Source of the DNA: Protonemura montana
Taxonomy: Eukaryota; Arthropoda; Insecta; Plecoptera; Nemouridae
Assembly (NCBI GenBank): GCA_947568835.1
Contig: OX387606.1
Location: forward strand, 8,060,001 to 8,124,000
Length of the DNA stretch: 64,000 nt
Direction: 5' to 3'
In this document: positions 11,784-23,349 of the stretch, piece by piece
Layout: every line of letters begins with the position of its first letter
Position numbering within the stretch: position 1 is the first letter of the stretch
Program-made: the position numbers and the translations under genes
The notes under the pieces: generated by a model
Told to the model about the DNA's origin: nothing
What the model saw: the letters and a program-made list of their open reading frames with translations, nothing else
Databases searched by the model: none

Positions 11784-11800
11784 GGCAGTTGGCAGTAGTG
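11784..11800 (+). other. Tandem duplication junction with filler
   Basis: Unit 1 ends in GACGGCAGTT (11781-11790) and unit 2 starts with GTAGTG at 11795. The bases between them (GGCA, 11791-11794) match neither the left flank of unit 1 nor the right flank of unit 2. Together with the next GT they repeat GGCAGT, which occurs at 11784-11789, so the filler looks copied from 7 nt away. Confidence 0.7.
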
Positions 11801-11982
11801 TAGTTAATTATGTTAAGCGATGAGCGTGAGTGCGTTTGTGTCACGTTTAAAAACTGAAACGAATATCAGAAGAGCAAGTAGTTTTAACGTGTTATTTATT
11901 TATTTTAGCAATGCGTTTTGTTTGTTGAGTTACATTTTTGGTTTTGTAGATAGGAGGTAGCAGCGTAGGTAGCAGCTTGGCA

Positions 11983-14900
11983 ATGTTTACTTCCATGAAA
12001 AATGACAAAGAACAATTGTTTAATGTGAAAAAGCAGCCACTGAAAAGAATCGAAATACCTATCAGAAAATTTAACGATGTAGCCGTTCCTCACCATGTCG
12101 ACCTTCTCCGGCAACACAAGACCAATATCGAGAAGGTAGGAAGTAGGAACTAACATAACATTCTATAACAATGAACTTTATCGACGAAAAACCAAGAAAA
12201 TTGGTTAACGAGTGCAACAGGTATTTTTGTGCCATTGCATATGATTTAAGCCATACTGTGAGATTTTAAGAATATAACGTTAAGGTATTTAAACTTATCT
12301 AACTCTAGCACTAGTTGTTTTCATAACTCACTTGTGTTTTATTCAGTTATTTATATCTCAGTTTGGAAGCACGCCTAAGTACTTGTACTTGAATTGAAGC
12401 TCAATTTTCTTGCATATCTCAAATTTAATCTTTTTTGTAACTAGTTTCAGAGACGAGGACAATGGACGCAAGTTCACCGAGAGCAGATCAACGCTACGCG
12501 TCTAATCAAACAGTTAAAGTCTCTCCTTGCTGAAATGGAAATACTACGTAGCCAAGTTGTTGACACCGATCTGCTGCTTTTCGACAAACTTATTTCTCAA
12601 ACGTGTCAAAACGCTCAAAACGCTATCAAAGAGTATTTGAATCTTAATCCCCAACGGCTAATCATGCCAACGTGGAATGAAGACACGTTTACTGATAGTC
12701 ATACAAATGCCGAAGGGAATGTCGAGTTGAATAGCATTGGGGACAAAGAAAATATTAGCAAAAGAATTTTAAAAGATTTGACTGTGGATGCCTTAGAATT
12801 AGAAAAGCAAGAAGAGTGCCTTAAATCGTGGGATAGTTTGCAGTCTGAAGTTCAAGACATTCATCAATTATTTGTGGATTTTGCAAGAGTTGTTGATGTA
12901 AGTATCCAAGGTCCACAAGGAAACTGTTTTTTTAACTACAATAGACTGTGTATTTCACTACAATAAATGTCATCATTCCTCTGCCTTCTTCCATAAAAAA
13001 GTGACGGTTTGGGAAGGGCCCCGATTTTTTTATGGATACTGCCTTGCAGATGCCAAATGTATCTGCTAGATGGCTTCTCTTTCGTGGCCAATGGGAATAC
13101 GGTATCCCACGTTTAAAATTTCTGTGTAACTTTATTGAGATATATATTTTCGACTGTGAAAAGGTATAGTCGTTTAGCTGTGTGTTTGGGGATTGCTTAG
13201 AAACTGGAAACTGCTTAATTGACCGACCCTCGTGTTGACGGTTAACGTTTATTTGGGCAGATGGTGCGCGTCATGAAATTTTGCCGCAATAAATGTGTGA
13301 ATTTGTTTCATATTCTTCCATTTCTGTTCAAACAAGGATTTTGATGGTTGATGTGAGTTCTAAATTCTTTACTTATTACTGCTCAGTTGTTCACAGTCGC
13401 TGATTTGACTTCATATTCAAAGTATGATATATTTTGTGAAAGTAAATTTGGTAAATGCTTTATTTCTATATTTTGATTTTTTTCTTTTCTAAAGTAGATT
13501 TCTATCAAGTAGGATTTCGATAACCCTCGGGAAATGGAGAAACCTCTTGAATACTTATATGCACCTCCTGATGACGATGAAAAATCATGTGTGGAAGTTG
13601 ATAATTCTGCAAAGCTCACAGTATCAGTATCAGTATTCCAGACAGATACTACAGTATCTACAGAGTATCTGTGGGAAGTATACATCCTACTAGTTTATTT
13701 TACAGTTCTGCTCAGTATTTAAAAATATATTTATTTTCAACCAATTTTTCAATAGAAATAGAATATTATTCCCCAAATTAAAAATTAAAATCTTGCCAAA
13801 AATAATTTAACCACAAAAGGGTCAAAATAGCAAATGCATTAGGAGCTTTTGTGGGGTACCATTAAAGCTCCTTAAGTGCGGGTTCGTCAAATAATGTGGA
13901 GCAAATTAATAAACAAAAGTTACTAGCCACATTCTAGATGACTGAAAATCTGTTCCACACAAATAAAAATTCAGCGCACGGTCTAAATTTCTTTTGTGTG
14001 TTAGTATTTTTGGTTATCAAAGTTATCAGATCTCTAATAATTGAACACCATAGGTTCATTTTGAACTTGCCAGCACTTCAGAGATGAAAATTGCCTTACG
14101 GAAAACTCGGCAATTTGTATCCCTATACCGTCACTGTCTGTGATTCTGAAATTGATCAAAATTTCAAAATCCTTCAAACTAGCTATTCATTCATCTTACT
14201 TGGTCTCTACCCCACTCTCTACCTTCCTTTCATTCTTTCTTTTTAACTAACAGTCTGCTAGAGACACTAATAAGTACCTAAACATTTGGTTTTATTACTT
14301 TAGGAGCAAAAAGAGAGCGTAGACCAAATTGAATCAAACGTTGAAACAACTGCCGAGAATGTTGCAGAAGGTGTGTCCCACTTACGACTAGTGAAAACTG
14401 CAATGTATCCGATTGCCGGTGCGGTGATCGGAGGATGCTTGGGCGGTCCGATCGGTCTGATGGCTGGTATGAAGCTGGGAGGGCTTGCTGCGATCGGCTG
14501 TGGAATGATTGGTGAGATTATGCGTGATATTACAGGCGAATAAGTTGTTAAAAACATAGCTGTAGCACAGCAGCATTAGCTGTTGCATGTTTCTAACATG
14601 AACAAAACAAGATTCTGGATTAATTTTATTATTAACAACACTATAACCATCTCAAAAATTGATGCCCAAACGCGGACTCGGACTCCTTGAAGAACTGTCA
14701 TTCTCATCAAATACACTAGAATCGTCTCAAAAAGCCAGTGTCCAAATAGCTCAATGATTCAGAGCAACACCCGCGATAGGTAGAGATCGGGGTTCGAGTC
14801 CGCGTTTGGGCATCAATTTTTGAGACGGTTATAGTATTGTTAATAATAAAATACCCCGCGCATTGCAAGCGTTTGCAATTTAAATAAGATTTCACCCTGA

Positions 14901-15093
14901 TTCTGGATTAATATTTTGTATTTTATTTTTATACAATTGGTGTTTTATTTTACTTATAGGTTTCACTGGTGGAAAGTTCCTGAAGAAGAAGAAAGAAGAA
15001 GAACTCGAAAATCTTGACACTGAACTCTCCAACCTTCGGCAAACACGAGCCAACATAAAAGGCTCTATATCCCTGCCTTACATCCCACAATGA
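11983..15093 (+). CDS. STX17: Syntaxin-17, autophagosomal Qa-SNARE (copy 2)
   Basis: There are four coding exons: 11983-12135, 12451-12897, 14304-14511 and 14960-15093, again 313 aa with all splice sites, the SNARE 0-layer Gln and the glycine-zipper double membrane segment intact. Relative to copy 1 the reading differs by Thr to Ala in the NTQNAIKEYL stretch and Ile to Val in EGNIELNS, both conservative. Only about 190 bp separate its ATG from the duplication junction. Its upstream sequence is the 3' end of MOSPD2 copy 1, not the E-box-bearing region in front of copy 1. It may therefore use a minimal promoter inside those 190 bp, read-through from MOSPD2, or be poorly expressed. No disabling change is seen. 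Confidence 0.92.
14626..14849 (+). repeat. Foldback tRNA-derived SINE in STX17 intron 3 (copy 2)
   Basis: This is the duplicate of the element at 5141-5364, with the tRNA-like unit at 14739-14812. It shows the same paired acceptor arms, A-box-like and B-box sequences and inverted arms. It came with the segmental duplication and is not an independent insertion. Confidence 0.8.
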
Positions 15094-15503
15094 CAATTCT
15101 TTGTTGTGACAACCTTGACTCTGCCGATTAGTTGAATGTAACCCATTATTTTATTAAATATTTTTCATTAATCTGTTTTTTGATGAGATGTATTCTTACC
15201 TTCAAAGCCCGTAATTGGACATTTTAATGATAGTTATGATGCATAATTTGAACCTTGGATCTGATTTGAAAAATAGTGGGCTCGCTTTCCCATTGGCTGA
15301 GCACGGCCGCCATTGACAGTTGGTTGGTTCTCTAAAATACCGCTAGGCTGCCCGGTTCGCTGAAAACCGAATGGAAACTACATCGAAAGTCAGGCAACAT
15401 GAATACATTTGGAGGGTTTGGTTATCGGTGACATTTTCATCAGGACCGCTAATTGGTAGAAATTCTATCATTAACCTTCGAAAGAAAAAATAAGTCTGTA
15501 AAA

Positions 15504-18500
15504 ATGGAACCCACAGATCAGCAAATTGACGCTGTGAGGAGTCAGTTTCTTGAAAAATTTGAAAGTGCAGGTGATGCAGGTATGTGCTTGCCCTTTAATT
15601 CTGCCCTTACGATTCTAGGCTCATGTATATAGTATGTACCATTCCAGTGCAAGACATTTTCTTATCACGCCCTGTGACTGAATGTCTTTTTACCATGCAG
15701 TCTGGAGTCTTACTATGCAAGTTAATTTTTTGTTTCTTAGGCTTATTTCATCCTGCCGACATAGCTCGAATCAAGAACAACAACGACTGGCTACGACGAT
15801 TCCTTCTCCACCACGATTTAGATATAAATAATGCCACAGCTATGGTATGGGATACATGTGAATGGCGAAAATCATTTGGCACTAATGGTAATCACAGCTT
15901 TCTTTGCTATACCATAAACTCCAATTACATGTACAATCAGTGGTATGGAACCTAACTACTATCTTATCTTTAATATTTTGTTCTTTTTCTGCAGAAATTT
16001 CAGAAAATAATGTCAAGAGAGAGTATTTGGAGGAGGGCAATATGTTTGTCCACAACAGGGATGTCGATGGTAAAAGTTTGCTGATTATGAAATCAAAAAA
16101 ACATATTAAAGGTCAGAAAAATATGGAAGATTTGAAAAGAGTCACAGTTTATTGGTTTGAAAGAATCGAACGGTAAGCGTGTTAGATAGCCATTATCGTG
16201 TTACAAGAAAGTTGTAGCTCATATTAACATTTGAAATTGTAGATTTGTGAGCCAGATACAAAAAGTATTTTTTTGTTTTAGAATGGATAAAGGTGGTCAA
16301 ATAAGTATATTTTTTGACATGGCTGACACTGGACTATCAAATATGGACATGGAGTACACCAAATATTTAATCAACCTTTTCAAAGCATACTACCCAGATT
16401 TTTTAAACTACATCTTGGTATTTGAAATGCCATGGATTCTAAATGGTAGGTGGATTTTGTTTACCATGGAAAAAACATCAAATTTCTATTAATTTTTAAA
16501 TATATTTTTAAAAATCGTGTTACCTAACAATGAAACTATGTTTGTTTTCAGCTGCATTTAAGATAATAAAAACGTGGCTTCCTGCAAAGGCTGTTCAAAA
16601 AATCAAATTTGTGTCGAAATCAAATCTGAAAGAATTTGTGACACCTGATCAAATGCTTACTTGCTGGGGAGGTCAAGATGACTTTGAGTTTACATTCATC
16701 CCGGAGGAGAGACTTCAAACCAGCGATGACATTAAGAAAAAAGTTCATTTTGCCGTAGGATCCCCAATGGTGGAAACATTCCCTTCTCTTGGTGAAACTA
16801 GTGGCATTACGGACGACTCAGCTAAAACCGTTCTGAGTATGTTATTTCTTCTTAAGTAATTGTTTTTATTAATTAAGTAAATAGAAGCTTCAAGGTCCAA
16901 GCAGAGACAAGCTTTCTTTTGTTGTATATGTATTGTTTGGAATGGAATGGTGACACCATCCTATCTCATAGTAAATATAAATCTGTTTTTTTTATAGGTT
17001 CATCTCTTAGCATTGTTCCCAATGATACTATCAATTTTATCAATGATGGTACAGAGTTGACTGGCAGCATTACCCTCACAAACATTGGAGATAAGATCAT
17101 ATCTTACAAGGTAAGTAGATACTTGGCACATAATTAATTCAAAACAAATGCCACGATTTGCCCCATTTAATTGTCTTTAATTATTTCTTATTTGTGATCA
17201 TCTTATTTTCATTCTTAAACTTATGAATCTACTGAACTTCTCAGATACTTGTAATAAATACTCATATACTCTTATTAAGTCGGGGCATTGATGATATTTG
17301 CAGACTTGTTATAGTTGACATGGATTGAAAGCTTGCACTAAGGGCAGTGTATCGAAGGATGTTCAATCTCAAGTAGTAAACAAAATCTCTGTGGCTTCTA
17401 GCCTGGGGCTTGTGGATTGTGTTCGGTTTTCTTGGGTGGTTGGTTAACTTACGCCGGAGACCATATAGGGTTTTCTTCCTGTTTACAACGCTGATAATTT
17501 AGAACCTCACAAATTACTAACACTATTAAAAAATCGTAATTGGATATTATTAGCAGAGCATTTTCTTCTGTGTTCCTATCACCTTTAGTTTTCAAAATAA
17601 AAAATGTTGACAATTTTTTGCAAAAAGTTATATTTTATTAAGCCCCTTGAAACCCAGATTTCTTGCAATTTTTCTCTTTAAGAAAATGACACTGACAACG
17701 ATATAAAAACGAGTTTGTCAGGTAGATTCTTATGTATATATCTGATTGGGTATACATTTTTGAGAAGCTAGAAGTGCTTACAGTGTTCAAAGATAGATGC
17801 CAATTATACCACAGAATTGCAAAACTCCAACATAGCAACATTATATGATATGATATGACATCATATTCATATGCTATGACCAAGAGTAATACATAGAATT
17901 AGCAAACATGTTAATATACAATTAACATGGTGTGATGCAGGTGAAGACCACTTCCCCGGAGAAGTTCCGTGTGCGCCCGAGCAGCGGGACGCTCCAGATG
18001 GGCGCCAACGTAACAATCAATGTGCAGCTCCAGCCCGGCTACATGATGCCGGCGTTAACACGTGACAAGTTCCTGGTGCTCCAACTGCCGCTGCCAGGTC
18101 CTGGCATGACCACTGCCGAAATTGCTGACCTATGGAAGGTGAGGGAAAAATGATTGATTGATTATTGGGGTTGAACGACACACTATTTTGACATCTGGCC
18201 ATTTGGCACTGGTTGTCGGTAAATGAGTGGATGATGGTGAGCCTAACCTAGATGTGACCTAGAGTGTAACCTGGTACTGGCACATAGCCTTCTGCTGTCA
18301 AAGCTCAGGGGGCCACCAGCTTAATGTCGCTTTCGAAGGACGGTACAACACGAACAATAGGATTCCTGTACTACCATGCAGTCGAAGGCCAGCTTAGGGG
18401 ATCCTGGTGAAATTTAAGTTAGTCTAGATCTAAGTTTGGGGGCTGAAGGGAAGTAAGTGGGCTTGAGGTGACCAATGGCACCGTAACTGGACTTAATATT

Positions 18501-20798
18501 AGTGGTTTCTGTAAATTTGTAGGCTCTCAGATCCGACCAAAGTATCAGCTGATTTCCCGCACATTTTTACGAGTCGTCGACCACACAGTGTTTTTTTATT
18601 GTTTTAGTACCAGTTAATTTTGCAAACTTTTTTTGACGTGACTACGTCTTAAAGCACATTATATAGGGAGGCATGTACGGATTTGCTCTCCAAAATGGCA
18701 CATGTGTAACAAGCCCTACAGCCTACAGGAAGCTAAGTACAGAGTTTAATGAGGGCTTAATTCTAATGACCCTCAGAGAATTATGCATGTTTTATATGTT
18801 ATGAACTTATGTATAATACCTACCCAACTCTGGCTGTGGGTGGTGCAGCCGCTCTTGCCGCTTGCAGAGATGTTTGTTTATTTTCTGATAAAAACGCACC
18901 ATACTCTCTCAGAGTTTTGCAATTCTATTTAACTCCATCTCACCATGATAATAAACACTGTTATTGAATATGCATTGTTTTCCTATTTTAATGTCTTAAC
19001 GACGGTCTATTGAGCAAGAGAATAGTGTTTTATGGGGTCATAGAATTTTTTTTAGAGCAAAAAATAAATTAACACCTTTTTTGCAATTTTGTTTTTTCAA
19101 TGATTTGCCTCCAAACACAGTTGATCTTTTTAAATTGAAGCTCTCGGATGAAATTGATGAATTGTAGAAGCGATCAAAATTAGAAAGAGATTTTCTGCAA
19201 ATTGAATTGATCAGAAGATTGTTTTTATGAGTTTTCTTATCGCAGCTGTTGACTCGTTTGGTCTTGCAGGCTGAGATTTGTAGGCTGTGTTAAGCTACTT
19301 ACAGGTATTTATTTTGTGGAACACATACAAATACTGACGTTTTCACCAGCCTATTAGCAGCAGGTAACTGAAAATTGGACCACTAGCTTATCTCAAGATT
19401 TTACATTTGAATATGTATTAAATAATTAACTACCGTGATTCTAGACTGAAAAAACAATGCAGAGGACTTTGCTCAGAATGACTAGCTTTTAGGATCATGA
19501 AACCAAGAGAAGTGATTCTGTCTTGTGTACAAAATAGGTTTTCCTATCTCTAATTATGATTGAATGAGAGTTGAATTACAAAGCAAATAACTTTGTTTAG
19601 CTCAGTGGATTTTTTAAAATTATTTTTGGAGAGATAGTTTAATAACATGTGAGAGTTCAGATTTTGTACTTTGCACACTAACAATCTTTCCGCAATCTTT
19701 CCGGACTCCCGACTATTAGAGCTACCCTGTTACAGCTTCCATCAAGCATGATTGAACAGCACCGACTCAAGTGCGGCGTAGCTCCGACCAACGAGTCCAA
19801 TATCAGGAACGGGTCGGCGTATGGAACTCTCAGCTCCCCAGATTCCACCGACAAGCAGATGGCTGCACTCATTTCCAAGGTAGCCGGCTATCCGTACCTT
19901 GTCGTCCTAAGTTTTAAGTAGACTAACTCTTGAGGATGTTTTTTTCAGTTAAAACTATCTTCATGAAAAATATTGACTGACGTCGCTGACATTTTGTGTG
20001 TTGAATATAATTCTGTATTTCTCGCGGATTACCCGCAGTTCTGACAGCTTTACTCTTAATCATCTTTATTAATGCTTTTCTCAATGATGAATACATTATA
20101 CGCATCCATATTTTGAATCATACTATTCTATTTTAAAGTTCTGTTAAAAAAGATAGCCGCAAATGCTATCGTGTTGCCACAAGTGTTAGTGGCTCTAACT
20201 CCGACTTGCTATAAAACCAATGACTATGCCAAAATTTTCAATGGGCGACGTTACATCTGCATTGCCGGGTACTGTTCCAGTACTTCTTAAAGCTGTAGAT
20301 AAAGTCGAAAGTAACATAGCCAAATAATAGGCAACAAAAAGCATAGGCAATGAAAAGGCAACTTTTCTTGCAAAATCCAATAAGCACCATGCTTATCGAT
20401 AGCACCATAGCATCGATATTTTGAACCAAACTCTCTTAATATCTTGGAATTTTATTTGGCTTCCTCATTTTACTCGTGATAATTGCATTGTTTACTCAGT
20501 AGATTTTCTCCAAACCTAATCTCTATATCTATCTGTCTATCCAACCGTTAAGCACACTGTTCCAACATCATACTTTGTGGATGTCAAACACTTCCATAAT
20601 CGTTCCTCTTGCTTTCAGGTGGCACAGCTAAACGAAAACCACGTGAAACTGCACACTGACGTGAAATTTGTGCGTAAACTGCAATGGGTCATTACATTGT
20701 TAGTGCTGCTGTTTGGTGTGGCTATTCTCTACATCGTGAAGGTTGAAATTCTGCATAATCAGAAACCTAGTGGCCAGTGCTATACCAATGATATGTAA
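15504..20798 (+). CDS. MOSPD2: MOSPD2, CRAL-TRIO and MSP domain ER tether (copy 2)
   Basis: There are nine coding exons: 15504-15579, 15741-15887, 15995-16172, 16282-16445, 16552-16836, 16998-17110, 17941-18138, 19736-19879 and 20619-20798, giving 494 aa. The coding sequence reads the same as copy 1: CRAL-TRIO-N, CRAL-TRIO, MSP split over exons 6-7, the IEQHRLKC element, and a C-terminal anchor. The local promoter block upstream of 15504 is duplicated too, so this copy has the same proximal regulatory sequence as copy 1. CTCF follows 2.5 kb downstream on the same strand. Differences from copy 1 are confined to introns: an 8-nt insertion in intron 7 and scattered single bases. Confidence 0.92.
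18151..18390 (-). repeat. Truncated 5S-derived SINE relic (copy 2)
   Basis: Duplicate of the relic at 8666-8905, inside intron 7 of MOSPD2 copy 2 and directly after the exon 7 donor. It is a passenger of the segmental duplication. Confidence 0.75.
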
Positions 20799-21166
20799 TG
20801 TCAAAACTCCCATCTGTCATTCTTAATGGACATTGTAGTGGCTCTGACAAGCATTTCATTATCTAGTTAATTCATTTTTGTTTAATTTCCAGTATCTTAC
20901 CAAAAACATTCATTTGTCTTCACATCACAAAATTATATTTATAGGTATATTTATGGTTGAAAGCCCATTACATTCCACAAATTTAATACTTAATAGGTTA
21001 GAATACTGAGGTATTCCTATTTTTATATTTGCTTTTTATTAATTAACTACTTAGTTAGTAAAAAATATGGATGATAATGTAACTTGAATACCAAATAGGC
21101 AACCAAAATGTGTGTGTATCCTAAAATTTGTTAAGTTGAGGCCTAATGGTGGTACCGTTCTAAATT

Positions 21167-21172
21167 AATAAA
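21167..21172 (+). terminator. MOSPD2 copy 2 poly(A) signal
   Basis: AATAAA lies 369 nt after the stop codon, the exact counterpart of 11674-11679. Confidence 0.5.
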
Positions 21173-21539
21173 TACATGTTATTGGTGGAGCTGAAATCCA
21201 TTGTAATGGGATACATTCCTTTTTTAATTATTTTGTCTTTTATTCTATTAGGACAACAATGGAAAGATGGATTGACGGCAGTTTGCTTCATAAGTGTTAC
21301 AAAATTTTCATAAAAACAAATTTATATCAGATCTTGTAGCTATGAGTTGCTGTTGCTATGCAACTTCATGGGTCATACATATAGCTTTTTTTTGCTGAAC
21401 CATTTGACATTTTCTTTCGTTTTTTTCTATTCCAATCTTTTCGTTTTGCGTTAAGCTGTATTTGGTCCTTAACATCCTTAGATGTTTTATCAACTCATTC
21501 GTTTCTTGCCTGGAGAGGAGCACCGTATTTGCGCCAATC

Positions 21540-21731
21540 ATTCAAATGTGGGATATCGGCGTCGTCTCTTGCATTGATGCGCCTGCGTATTGGTTACACC
21601 AATGCCAGGCTATCTTTCTGTGACGTCAGGAGTAACGACTTCTGATTTTGTGCTTCGCTCTCAATGGGCGCCATGTTGGCTTCACCGAAAACCAAACAAC
21701 GCCCTCATATGCAGGATTTGGAGTTATCGAG
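21540..21731 (+). promoter_or_regulatory. CTCF: CTCF promoter and untranslated first exon
   Basis: A GC-richer block contains a consensus CRE, TGACGTCA at 21621-21628, and GCGCCATGTTGGC at 21668-21680, which reads as a YY1 site (CAACATGGCGC) on the other strand. YY1 sites of this kind often overlap the start site of TATA-less genes. A strong donor, TCGAG|GTGAGC, follows at 21731/21732. It would splice to the exon that opens at 23314 (acceptor TTATTTTCAG) and carries the CTCF start codon. The resulting 5' intron is about 1.6 kb. The exact start site is inferred. Confidence 0.55.
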
Positions 21732-23313
21732 GTGAGCTATAAAAATTACGTAATTCTTGCTTTAGAGTGTGGCCAGCCATAAAAATTATAGCGGAAAATG
21801 CCTAGTTTTCGCAATCGTATTTTAAGTGCACCTTATTGAAGTATAAGTACTCTTTTCTCGGCAAAAATTTAATTTACATGCCAAGCAACGCTATCGACGG
21901 CTTGGCTAGGGACTCCATATTGATGACAGCGCTGGCCGTGCCAATTCCAAGCAATTTTTGCCTTTAATGCCCCCTGTATCCCGAAATTGTAAGTAAGATT
22001 CAGTGTTAGAATAGTTCCGATAGAATGCGTAAATTAATACTCATGTAATTCCTATGTAACTGGAGACTGTTTTCGGGATTATTGTGACCATTGCCAATCA
22101 TTTTGCAATCTGCCTTTGCCCCCCTCCACCAATATTCGCCTATAAATAGTAGTTTTTGATGCTGTAAAGCCAAGCGACCTAAAGTTCATCGGCAGTTATT
22201 TTATGGAAGTTTGATGTTTGGCTGGATATGTTATCAAAACCATACTTAGACATGGTCACCAAAATTTGAATTTGCTTTAGAGATGTTAAAATTATTAAAC
22301 TTTAATGCAAAGCTGTAATAACAACTGCCTTGCTCTGCTGTTGGGGAGGCACATTATGAACACCAATTGATTGAAACAGTAAACAATGTTTTATAAATAT
22401 TTTTTTATATTCTCTCCTACTACTTACACACTTTTTATGAGTAGTTTACTGAAATATTACTTGCATATCTTTGAGAATAATAACCTCAGCTTCATCCCCA
22501 TGCCCACCCCTCCCATTAAACATCTGTAAAATCCAAGTAAATCATTCCATTAGTTGAAGTGATTGAAGTGTTCATTAATTGAAGTGTAATCATTTTTCTA
22601 TTCGTTAAAGTGTACTCATTGAGCTATTGTATTAGAGTATGGAACATACATTGTAATAGGCTGTTTCCCAGAAGATATCTATTCAATCCATAGGTAATGC
22701 CAGTTTCATTGACCATTAGTTTATTATCAATTAAATACATTGACAGCATGTCTGTGGTTTCAATAAACCTGTCATCGGAGTAATCAGATTAATTTGCAAT
22801 GTTTTGTAATGCGTTCATGTATCATTGACACCTGAGTACTTGTCTGTTAGAGGGGCGCCAATCTCTACCGCGGTAGCTCAGTCGATTCAATTTTATTCTT
22901 TGTAGTTTATGAGTCGGCGCTTATCATATTGCCACCTCGAAGAATTTTTAGTTTGAACATTTTTTTGACCCTGTTGCCGGATAGGTATCAATTACACGAC
23001 TGATTGACTATCAAGCCATTCCATCAGCTTCCAGTTCAACTTCATTCTCCATGGTCCTTTAAGAGTCAATCTAACTGATAAGTGTAGAAAAATATTGCGA
23101 CGCGCGAACAAACAAGTACAGAAACTCGAGTGGATATATTCTATAAATACATGTCCTGTTCCTAGCTGCATTTAGTGCTTCTAATTAATTAGCTTTCATT
23201 TAATATTTATTTAAATACAATTTCTTAATTTGCTATACCTACCTGTCATATAGGTAGCCATACAGTTACAATATAAGCAAATCCTAAAATATATGTAAAA
23301 TTGTTATTTTCAG
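21732..23313 (+). other. CTCF 5' UTR intron
   Basis: AT-rich sequence between the presumed untranslated first exon and the exon with the start codon. I see no open frame of note, no SINE and no RNA gene. A short A-box-like string near 22872 (GCGGTAGCTCAGTCGATTC) has no matching B box downstream. Confidence 0.5.
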
Positions 23314-23349
23314 ATTCTAACGTTATAACTTAGGCTGATTGCTCCTGTA

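Larger units (their letters stand above)
2301..11790 (+). repeat. Tandem duplication, unit 1 (STX17 + MOSPD2)
   Basis: This is the first of two direct, head-to-tail units of about 9.49 kb; the second is 11795-21283. Reading the two side by side shows only about 20 substitutions and a few small indels: a 10-nt difference in the STX17 leader, single-base runs, and an 8-nt insertion near 18803 in unit 2. That is roughly 0.2 percent divergence overall. The unit begins about 200 bp upstream of the STX17 start codon and ends about 110 bp past the MOSPD2 poly(A) signal, so it carries two whole transcription units. It is either a recent tandem duplication or two haplotypes placed in tandem by the assembler. 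Confidence 0.95.
11795..21283 (+). repeat. Tandem duplication, unit 2 (STX17 + MOSPD2)
   Basis: This is the second unit, offset from unit 1 by 9494 bases at its start, 9484-9485 through most of its length, and 9493 at the end after an 8-nt insertion. The substitutions I could find cluster in the STX17 half. A block covering roughly 5460-9100 of unit 1 appears identical in unit 2. The unit ends 110 bp past the poly(A) signal of MOSPD2 copy 2 and runs into unique sequence that leads to the CTCF promoter. Confidence 0.95.

Noticed and set aside
22868-22895. A-box-like GCGGTAGCTCAGTCGATTC
   Set aside because: No B box follows at the required distance; probably chance or an unrecognisable relic.
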